From an uncultured Eubacteriales bacterium (GTDB lineage: Bacteria; Bacillota; Clostridia; Christensenellales; Aristaeellaceae): a stretch of DNA of 39,384 bases. Shown in pieces: positions 7,869-21,560 of this stretch. Made by a program: the position numbers and the translations under genes. Location of the stretch: contig CACXBB010000019.1 of the NCBI GenBank assembly GCA_902765735.1, forward strand, positions 1 through 39,384, written 5' to 3'. Every line of letters starts with the position of its first letter. Position 1 is the first letter of the stretch. The notes below the pieces were generated by a model. The model saw only the letters and a program-made list of their open reading frames with translations. It ran no database searches and was not told the DNA's origin.

Positions 7869-8086
7869 CTCATATTGCATTCAAATGGACCAAGTGCCGT
7901 TTTTGCGGTGAAAACGCTCGAAATCAGTGGGTTTTCGGAGGAGTCGCTTCGCGCAAACTGAACGAGAAATTCACAAAGCGATCCAGATTTATCCAAAAAT
8001 TAACATTTGATTTCTATTCACTTTCGCCGCGCTGTCGACGCGCAACGACCGACAGTGATGATTATTGAGAAGGGGTGATTGAAGGT

Positions 8087-11881
<3,795 letters not shown>

Positions 11882-11884
11882 TCT

Positions 11885-12098
11885 CGCCCCGCGCTACTGC
11901 CTAACGGCAAGCGCGGGTTTCGGGTGGGCCAGCCAAATGGCCTCGCCCTCAGCCCTCGCTGGCGCTCGGGCGCTCGATAACGCCCCGCGCTACTGCCTTA
12001 CGGCAAGCGCGGGTTTCGGGCGCGTCTTGCCACTTCGTGGCTGCGCTTGCGCCCTCAGCCCTCGCTGACGCTCGGGCGCTCCTTGCGCCCCGCGCTAC
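11885..12098. repeat. imperfect tandem repeat filling the rpoB-rpoC spacer
   Basis: CGCCCCGCGCTACTGCC starts at 11885 and 11981, with a truncated third copy at 12086. GCCCTCAGCCCTCGCTG starts at 11945 and 12051. The period is about 96-106 bases, giving roughly two units. Each unit contains stems such as CCGCGCT...AGCGCGG and AGCCCTCGCTGGCGCTCGGGC. No open frame with a ribosome site is present. No U-tract follows, so it is not an obvious terminator. Confidence 0.8.
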
Positions 12099-12129
12099 CG
12101 CATGTCTGATATAGAAAGGAGCGACCTCC

Positions 12130-15693
<3,564 letters not shown>

Positions 15694-15708
15694 TCCACCG
15701 TAATCCCT

Positions 15709-15741
15709 GCCCCGCGCCGGAACGACGCGGGGCGCTCTTTT
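15709..15741 (+). terminator. rho-independent terminator after rpoC
   Basis: Stem GCCCCGCG (15709-15716) pairs with CGCGGGGC (15726-15733), 9-base loop, then GCTCTTTT. It lies 16 bases after the rpoC stop. Confidence 0.85.
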
Positions 15742-15749
15742 GGAAGGAC

Positions 15750-15889
15750 GGGGGACGACCTCTTTCGTCTTAATGCCTGACGGCATTAATCCACCTTCCC
15801 CTGAAGGGGAAGGCTTTTGGATGCGCTACCCTCTGCCTTCCCCTTCAGGGGAAGGTGGCACGCGAAGCGTGACGGAAGAGGTCGTCCCC
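15750..15889. repeat. MITE-like inverted repeat, family B
   Basis: Terminal inverted repeats GGGGACGACCTCTTTCGTC (15751-15769) and GACGGAAGAGGTCGTCCCC (15871-15889) match at 18 of 19 positions. Inside are two CCTTCCCCTGAAGGGGAAGG-type hairpins in opposite orientation. Same family as 20249-20386 and the half copy at 18110-18168. No coding capacity. Confidence 0.85.
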
Positions 15890-15962
15890 TTTCCCCATTC
15901 TCCCTCTTTCAATCTTTTAGAAATTGTTTACAAATTCCTCCACGAATGCCATTGGAACTGCG

Positions 15963-15991
15963 TTGAAATGGATCGACAATAATGATATAAT
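15963..15991 (+). promoter_or_regulatory. promoter of the L,D-transpeptidase gene
   Basis: -35 TTGAAA (15963-15968), 17-base spacer, extended -10 TGATATAAT (hexamer 15986-15991). The start codon is 31 bases downstream, so the leader is very short. Confidence 0.8.
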
Positions 15992-16021
15992 GTTCGTAGC
16001 ATTTCTACGAGGATGGAAACC

Positions 16022-17941
16022 ATGAGAATTCGCAAGATTACGATGATGCTGCTGGCGCTGGTGCTGCTGATCGCATCGGTGCCGGCGTTTGACTTGCCCG
16101 CGCTGGCGGCGAAGATGCCCTACCGCATCTACGTCGATCTGACCAACCAGATCGTGACCATTTACAGCAACGAGACCGACGAGGTGGTGCGGCAGATGCT
16201 GTGCTCCTCCGGCGCGAAGGACGCCACCCCCACGGGCACCTTCACCATGCCCGCCAAGGAGCGCGACGAGGAGCGCACGGAGTGGTTCCACTTCAACGCC
16301 TTCGGCGGCTACGCCCGCTACGCCTCGCGCATCCACTGGGACGTGATGTTCCACTCCCTTCTTTACAACAAGCCCAAGATGACCGCGCTGGACAAGCAGT
16401 CCGTGCTGGACTACGGTAAGGCCGTCTCCCACGGCTGTATCCGCATGCGCTGGCAGGACGCGGAGTTCATCGCCAAAAAGTGTCTGCCGGGCACCAAGGT
16501 GAAGATCTACAAGAGCGGCGAGGTGGACAACGACCTGCGCACGCTGCTGTTCCAGGCGTCCTACACCAATGAAAACGGCCAGAGCTACAAAGAATACCTG
16601 GGCATCCCGGACCAGCCCGGCGTGATGGGCCGCTACTCCGAGGGCGAGGACGTGCGCGATTTGCAGATGCGCCTTCGGGACCTGGGCCTGTACACCGAGG
16701 AGATCTCCGGCGTGTACCAGGTGCCCACCGTCACGGCGGTGCGCCAGGCCCAGGCCATGATGGGCATGGAGCAGACCGGCGTGGCCACCATCGAGTTCCA
16801 GAAGGCGCTGTACGCCGGGGACGCGCCCTCCGCCATGAACGTGACCATCACCGAGGGCATGAGCGGCCCGCTGGTGCGCTCCCTGCAGGAGAACCTGGCG
16901 GCGCTGGAGCTCTACACCGGCGAGATCGACAGCATCTACGACGTGGACGTCATCGAGGCCGTGAAGGTGTTCCAGGGCGCCTACGGCTGCACCGTGGACG
17001 GCGTCGCCACCCCCACGCTGCAAAAGGCCATCTACTACGAGGCCGGGCGGCTCAGGAAGATGTTCGAGTCCGAGGGCGGCTACAGCCTTGAGAAGGTGGA
17101 TGAGGAGATCTACATGGGCACCATCAACTGCGAGCTGGGCGTGCGCCTGCGCGAGGAGGCCTCCACCACCAGCGACAAGAAGGGCCTCTTGCGGCTGGGC
17201 GACGTGGTGGTCGCCATCGAGCGCGTGGGCGACTGGTCCCGGGTCCAGAAGGGCAAGAACAGCGGCTATGTTATGAACAAGTACGTGGACTTCTACCCCC
17301 AGACCATATCGTCGCTGAAGTACGTGTCCCAGTCCGGCTCGAGCGAGTACACCATCGGCTACACCGCCCAGGATTACCTGTCCGGCGCGGACCGCCCGGC
17401 GGACATCTTCCTCGATTACCTCACCTCCGGCGGCTCGCTGGACAGTTACAACAACCTCGTCGAATACGCCACCGTCAGCACCGACAGCGACGACGTGACG
17501 CTGAACCTGCGCGAAGCCCCCAACACCGACAGCGACATACTGGACGTGCTCAAAAACGGCGCGCAGGTCAGGGTGCTCACCCACTCCGAGGAGTGGTCCC
17601 AGGTGTCGTATGACGGCGCCACCGGCTACCTGCTCAACCGCTACCTGGAGTTCTGGACCGGCGGAGAGGACGCCCTCCAGGAGAAGGAGGAGGACGAGCC
17701 CGTGATCGTCGAGGAGGTCGACCAGATCGAGCGCGCCGTGGTCGACTGCGATAGCGCCAAGAAGGCTGCCGTGTACGCGGAGGACTCCGCCGACGCCAAG
17801 GTGCTGGGCGGCCTCGCCAACGGCACGAAGGTGGACGTGCTGCAGACCCACGACGGCTGGAGCCGCATCAGCCTCCAGGGCCACGAAGGCTACATGCGCG
17901 AGCAGGACCTCAAGTTCCTGGTCGAGGGCGTCGAAGCCTGA
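16022..17941 (+). CDS. secreted L,D-transpeptidase with PG-binding and SH3 domains
   Basis: A 639-residue exported peptidoglycan-remodelling enzyme. N-terminal signal peptide (MRIRKITMMLLALVLLIASV, cleavage near ALAA, residue ~30). YkuD catalytic domain (about 34-165) with the diagnostic SHGCIRM, nucleophile C139 and H137. Next come two peptidoglycan_binding_1-like repeats (about 205-265 and 275-340; GEDVRDLQMRLRDLGLY and GPLVRSLQENLAALELY). Three bacterial SH3 domains follow (about 365-425, 490-545, 575-635), each with the LR..A...S pattern and a closing GYV/GYL/GYM. It would make 3-3 cross-links or attach proteins to stem peptides at the wall. ATG 16022 is preferred over ATG 16013 because GAGGAT lies 7 bases before it. 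Monocistronic: own promoter and a strong hairpin after the stop. Confidence 0.92.
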   Translation: MRIRKITMMLLALVLLIASVPAFDLPALAAKMPYRIYVDLTNQIVTIYSNETDEVVRQMLCSSGAKDATPTGTFTMPAKERDEERTEWFHFNAFGGYARYASRIHWDVMFHSLLYNKPKMTALDKQSVLDYGKAVSHGCIRMRWQDAEFIAKKCLPGTKVKIYKSGEVDNDLRTLLFQASYTNENGQSYKEYLGIPDQPGVMGRYSEGEDVRDLQMRLRDLGLYTEEISGVYQVPTVTAVRQAQAMMGMEQTGVATIEFQKALYAGDAPSAMNVTITEGMSGPLVRSLQENLAALELYTGEIDSIYDVDVIEAVKVFQGAYGCTVDGVATPTLQKAIYYEAGRLRKMFESEGGYSLEKVDEEIYMGTINCELGVRLREEASTTSDKKGLLRLGDVVVAIERVGDWSRVQKGKNSGYVMNKYVDFYPQTISSLKYVSQSGSSEYTIGYTAQDYLSGADRPADIFLDYLTSGGSLDSYNNLVEYATVSTDSDDVTLNLREAPNTDSDILDVLKNGAQVRVLTHSEEWSQVSYDGATGYLLNRYLEFWTGGEDALQEKEEDEPVIVEEVDQIERAVVDCDSAKKAAVYAEDSADAKVLGGLANGTKVDVLQTHDGWSRISLQGHEGYMREQDLKFLVEGVEA

Positions 17942-17954
17942 TTCACACATGACG

Positions 17955-17992
17955 ACATCCGCCCCGCTCGTTCCCGAGAGCGGGGCGGATGT
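17955..17992 (+). terminator. strong hairpin after the L,D-transpeptidase gene
   Basis: ACATCCGCCCCGCTC pairs with GAGCGGGGCGGATGT around a small loop (stem about 15 bp), 13 bases after the stop. The T-tract is poor (TGT), so efficiency as a simple intrinsic terminator is uncertain. Confidence 0.65.
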
Positions 17993-17996
17993 TGTC

Positions 17997-18026
17997 AGAG
18001 TGCAGAGTGGAGAGTGGAGAGTGCAG
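17997..18026. repeat. heptanucleotide array (AGAGTGG/C)n
   Basis: Four 7-base units (AGAGTGCAGAGTGGAGAGTG...). It is the reverse-complement counterpart of the larger array at 18214-18262, so the two flank 18027-18213 as inverted arrays. Confidence 0.75.
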
Positions 18027-18079
18027 TTTTGGTTCAAATCCCTTTGGGATTTGTTTGATTTATAGGGAATCACGCATGC

Positions 18080-18201
18080 GTAGGGGCGCCGATGCGGCGC
18101 CCGCCCAAAAGCCTTCCCCTTCAGGGGAAGGTGGATGGCCGCAGGCCAGACGGAAGAGGTCGTCCCCCGCCATCCGCGGACGCCAATTATGGCGTCCCTA
18201 C
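18080..18201. repeat. mosaic of repeat families A and B
   Basis: 18080-18105 is one arm of family A (GTAGGGGCGCCGATGCGG). 18110-18168 is half of family B: CCTTCCCCTTCAGGGGAAGG and, at 18149-18168, GACGGAAGAGGTCGTCCCCC. 18175-18201 (GCGGACGCCAATTATGGCGT) matches the inner hairpin of the family A copy at 27285-27317. Nested insertion is the simplest reading. Confidence 0.75.
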
Positions 18202-18213
18202 GAAGCATCTTTC

Positions 18214-18262
18214 CACACTCTACTCTGTACTCTGCACTCTGTACTCTGTACTCTGCACTCTG
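18214..18262. repeat. seven-unit heptanucleotide array in the egsA leader
   Basis: Forty-nine bases made of seven 7-base units of the type ACTCTGT/ACTCTGC. The array ends exactly where the AAAAGGAGG ribosome site of egsA begins (18263-18271). Confidence 0.85.
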
Positions 18263-18276
18263 AAAAGGAGGTTCCC

Positions 18277-19644
18277 ATGCCCAACTTTGCAAACATGACC
18301 CTGAATGAACTGATCCGCCCGGAGGGGCACCCCTGCGCCTGCGGCAAGGTGCACGTGTGCGCGCTGAAATACCTGAACATCGGCCGGGGCATACTGTCCG
18401 AGGTGCCGAAGATGCTCAGTGCCATGGACAAGAAGCGGCCCTTCGTGGTCTGCGACGACAACACCTTCCGCGTGGCCGGCAAAAGGGTGGGGGAGATCCT
18501 CACCGCGGCGGGCATCGACCACCGGATGTACGTGATCCCCTGCGTCCACAGCGAGCGCATCGCCCCGGCGGAGTGGGAGGTCGGCAGCGTCATCATGCAC
18601 TTCGACCCCGCCTGCGACGTGTTCCTGGCCGTGGGCAGCGGCGTGACCAACGACATCTGCAAGGTGGCGGCCAAGGCCACCGGGCGGCCCAGCGCCGTGG
18701 TGGGCACCGCGCCCTCCATGGACGGCTACGCCTCCAACAACGCCGCCATGGAGATGAACGACGTGAAGGTGTCGCTGTACACCCACGTGCCCGAGGGCAT
18801 ACTGCTGGACACCGACATACTCGCCCAGGCTCCCATGCGCATGCTGTGGGCCGGGCTCGGGGACATGGTGGCCAAGTACATCGCCGTGTGCGAGTGGCGC
18901 ATCGCCAACCTCGTCATCGGCGAATATTACTGCGAGGACGTGGCCGGGCTCATGCGCGCGGCGCTTGAGAAGATCATGTCCGCGTCCGACAAAATCACGG
19001 CCCGCGACCCGGACGCCATCGGCTCCATCGCCGAGGGGCTGGTGCTGGCGGGCATCGGCATGGCCTTCGCGGAGATCTCCCGCCCCGCCTCGGGCCTCGA
19101 GCACTACTTCAGCCACATGTGGGAGATGATGGCCCTGGAGCGCGGCCTGCCCTACGACCTGCACGGCATACAGGTGGGCGTGGGCACGATACTGACCATG
19201 AAGATCTACGAAAAGCTGGCCACCGTGACCCCCGACCGGGCGAAGGCCGAGGCCCACATGCGCGCCTTCGACCGCGGCGAATGGGAGAGGCAGGTGCGCC
19301 GGATATTCGGCAGGACCGCCGATCAGATCATCGCCATCGAGGACCGGGTCCACAAGAACGACCCCGCCGCCCACGCCAGGCGGCTTGACAACATCATCGC
19401 CCACTGGGACGACATTCGCGCCATCATCCGCGAGGAGCTGCCCGACTATCAAACGCTCTATGACGCCATGGCCGCCACCGGCATGCCCATGACCCCGGCG
19501 GACATCCACGTGCCCGAGAAGGACGTGATCGACGCCTACATCGGTTCCCGGGACATCCGGGACAAGTACCTGTGCTGCTCGCTGATCTGGGACCTGGGGC
19601 TGACGGACGACTTCGTGAAATTCCTGGAGGCGCGCGACGCATGA
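18277..19644 (+). CDS. egsA: sn-glycerol-1-phosphate dehydrogenase (EgsA/AraM family)
   Basis: A 455-residue NAD(P)-dependent dehydrogenase of the iron-containing-ADH/DHQS fold that reduces dihydroxyacetone phosphate to sn-glycerol-1-phosphate. Visible features: the nucleotide-binding region with AVGSGVTNDICKVAA; TAPSMDGYAS, whose Asp is a metal ligand in the family; and two histidine-containing metal segments GLEHYFSHMWE and DLHGIQVGVGT. Longer than B. subtilis AraM (about 394), with extra residues in the C-terminal half. Start ATG 18277 follows AAAAGGAGG by 5 bases. The frame runs further upstream only by translating the repeats. The last codons overlap the next gene (ATGA). In bacteria the product feeds unusual G1P lipids such as heptaprenylglyceryl phosphate, or links to arabinose metabolism; no lipid gene is present here. 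Confidence 0.9.
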   Translation: MPNFANMTLNELIRPEGHPCACGKVHVCALKYLNIGRGILSEVPKMLSAMDKKRPFVVCDDNTFRVAGKRVGEILTAAGIDHRMYVIPCVHSERIAPAEWEVGSVIMHFDPACDVFLAVGSGVTNDICKVAAKATGRPSAVVGTAPSMDGYASNNAAMEMNDVKVSLYTHVPEGILLDTDILAQAPMRMLWAGLGDMVAKYIAVCEWRIANLVIGEYYCEDVAGLMRAALEKIMSASDKITARDPDAIGSIAEGLVLAGIGMAFAEISRPASGLEHYFSHMWEMMALERGLPYDLHGIQVGVGTILTMKIYEKLATVTPDRAKAEAHMRAFDRGEWERQVRRIFGRTADQIIAIEDRVHKNDPAAHARRLDNIIAHWDDIRAIIREELPDYQTLYDAMAATGMPMTPADIHVPEKDVIDAYIGSRDIRDKYLCCSLIWDLGLTDDFVKFLEARDA

Positions 19645-20228
19645 AGCGCTACGTGATACGCCCCTTCACGGATTGGGACCGCGTGGAACCCCTGGAGATC
19701 GCCGAGCGGCTGTGGACGCCGCCCGTGGACGTGGCCGCCCGGGGCCGGATCGCCCGGACGGCGGACGGCCTGCGGGTCCGGCTGACCGCCCGGGAGGCGT
19801 ACATCCGCGCCGTGGAGACCGGGCCGATGGGCCACCCCTGGGAGGACAGCTGCCTGGAGTTCTTCTTCGCCCCGGTGCCGGGCGATGCGCGCTACGTCAA
19901 CATCGAGTTCAACCCCAACGCCTGCGTGTGCGTCGGCCTCGGCGACGGTTCCTTCCGCACCCGGCTGCTGCCGGAGCAGGACTGGCTCAAGCCCCGGACC
20001 TTCACCACCCCCGACGGCTGGGGCGTCGAGTACCGGGTGCCCTACGCCTTCATCCGCACGCTGTTCCCCGGTTTCGAACCCATCCCCGGCGGCGTCCTCC
20101 GCGCCAACTGCTACAAGTGCGGCGACAGGACCCCGAACCCCCACTTCCTCGCCTGGAACCCCGTGACCTCCGAGACCCCCAACTTCCATCGGCCGCAGGA
20201 CTTCGGGGAAATGATCTTTGGAAATTAG
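19641..20228 (+). CDS. CBM9-like carbohydrate-binding family protein
   Basis: A 195-residue protein resembling the carbohydrate-binding module family 9/DOMON-like fold, as seen in small free-standing proteins annotated carbohydrate-binding family 9-like. Signs: the ligand-face pattern PWEDSCLEFFFAP, then YVNIEFNPNAC, WGVEYRVPYAFI, and the closing AWNPVTSETPNFHRPQDFGE. There is no signal peptide or membrane segment, so it is predicted cytoplasmic, unusual for a glycan-binding module. ATG 19641 overlaps the egsA stop by 4 bases (ATGA), so the two are translationally coupled. It ends in TAG. No catalytic residues are evident; binding of a sugar or sugar phosphate is inference. Confidence 0.8.
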   Translation: MKRYVIRPFTDWDRVEPLEIAERLWTPPVDVAARGRIARTADGLRVRLTAREAYIRAVETGPMGHPWEDSCLEFFFAPVPGDARYVNIEFNPNACVCVGLGDGSFRTRLLPEQDWLKPRTFTTPDGWGVEYRVPYAFIRTLFPGFEPIPGGVLRANCYKCGDRTPNPHFLAWNPVTSETPNFHRPQDFGEMIFGN

Positions 20229-20248
20229 GGGTTGGGCATTATAGAGTG

Positions 20249-20386
20249 CCGGGGGACGACCTCTTCCGTCACGCTTCGCGTGCCACCTTCCCCTGAAGGG
20301 GAAGGCATAGGGTAACGCTACCAAAAGCCTTCCCCTTCAGGGGAAGGTGGCTGGCCGAAGGCCAGACGAAAGAGGTCGTCCCCCGG
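20249..20386. repeat. MITE-like inverted repeat, family B
   Basis: Terminal inverted repeats of 22 bases (20249-20270 and 20365-20386, starting CCGGGGGACGACCTC) with one mismatch. Internal CCTTCCCCTGAAGGGGAAGG hairpins occur twice. It sits between the CBM9-like gene and sbcD and probably ends the upstream operon. No gene in it. Confidence 0.87.
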
Positions 20387-20447
20387 TTTCCTCACGAGAT
20401 GTGTCAATGGCAACCGTTCAGCCGAAATCCCCCAAGGAGGGCCGTCC

Positions 20448-21560
20448 ATGCGTTTTCTTCACATCGCCGATCTTCATCTGGGCCGGCAGATGAACGACCT
20501 GTCCCTGCTGCCGGATCAGACATACATACTGGATCAGATCGTCTCCATCGCGGAGGCGGAGCGGGTTGACGCCGTGCTGATCGCCGGGGACGTGTACCAG
20601 CGCTCCTCCCCGCAGGCGGAGGCCATGGCGCTGTTCGACAAATTCGTGTCGTCGCTGGTCCGGATGGGAAAAAGGGTGTTCGTCATCAGCGGCAACCACG
20701 ATTCCGCGCTTCGGATTTCCTATTTTGCTTCGCTCATCAAGGCCTCCGGGGTGTACGTGTCGGAGGCGTTCGACGGGAAGCTGCAATGCGTCGAGTTGGA
20801 GGACGGCATCGCCGTGTGGATGCTGCCGTTCCTGCGGCCCTCGCAGGTGAAGCGCTGTCTGCCGGAGGCAAAGATCGTCACCTATCAGGACGCCGTGGAG
20901 GCGGTGCTCCGGCAGGCGGACATCGACCCGGGGAAGCTGAACATTCTCCTGTGCCACCAGTTCATCACGGGCTGCGAGACCTCCGACTCCGAGGAGCGCG
21001 CCGTGGGCGGGCTGGACGACATCGCCGCCAACGTATTTGACGCCTTCGACTACGTCGCCCTCGGGCACATCCACCGGCCCCAGCGGGTGTTCCGGGACAC
21101 CCTGCGCTACGCCGGGTCGCCGCTCAAGTACTCCTTCTCCGAGGCAAATCATAAAAAGAGCGTGACCGTCGTCGACGTGCGCGGCATCGGCGACATCGAC
21201 GTGCGCGCCGTGCCGCTTCAACCGCTGCGCGACGTGCGGCTGGTCGAGGGGATGCTGGACGAGCTGATGGCCATGCCCTACTCCGAGGACTACCTCTGGG
21301 CGACGGTGCACGACGAGCTGCCGCCGCCGGACGCCCGGGTGACGCTGAGCGTCAATTTCCCCAACCTGATGAAGTTCTCCGTCGTCAACTCCAGGACGAA
21401 ATACGACGTGGACGTGCTGGCCGCGCAGCGCATGGAGAACAAGAGCGTCTCCGAGCTGTTCAGCGATTTCTACCGCCTGCAGAACAACGATCAGGCGCCG
21501 AGCGAAGCCCATATGAAGGTCCTTCAGAAGGTGCTGAGGGAACTGGAGGAACGCGCATGA
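20448..21560 (+). CDS. sbcD: SbcCD nuclease subunit D
   Basis: A 370-residue Mre11-type phosphoesterase, the nuclease half of SbcCD that opens hairpins and trims DNA ends. Metal-binding motifs in order: IADLHLGR (D8, H10), AGDVYQ, SGNHDS, CHQF and GHIHRPQ. The C-terminal part is the capping/DNA-binding domain, ending in a helix that docks on the SbcC coiled coil. Start ATG 20448 with AAGGAGGG upstream. The stop overlaps sbcC by 4 bases, the usual coupling. Hairpin processing is relevant here because the window is full of long palindromes, substrates that SbcCD attacks; that link is inference. Confidence 0.95.
   Translation: MRFLHIADLHLGRQMNDLSLLPDQTYILDQIVSIAEAERVDAVLIAGDVYQRSSPQAEAMALFDKFVSSLVRMGKRVFVISGNHDSALRISYFASLIKASGVYVSEAFDGKLQCVELEDGIAVWMLPFLRPSQVKRCLPEAKIVTYQDAVEAVLRQADIDPGKLNILLCHQFITGCETSDSEERAVGGLDDIAANVFDAFDYVALGHIHRPQRVFRDTLRYAGSPLKYSFSEANHKKSVTVVDVRGIGDIDVRAVPLQPLRDVRLVEGMLDELMAMPYSEDYLWATVHDELPPPDARVTLSVNFPNLMKFSVVNSRTKYDVDVLAAQRMENKSVSELFSDFYRLQNNDQAPSEAHMKVLQKVLRELEERA

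Noticed and set aside
18214-18262. CRISPR array
   Set aside because: Units are 7 bases with no spacers, and no cas gene is near.
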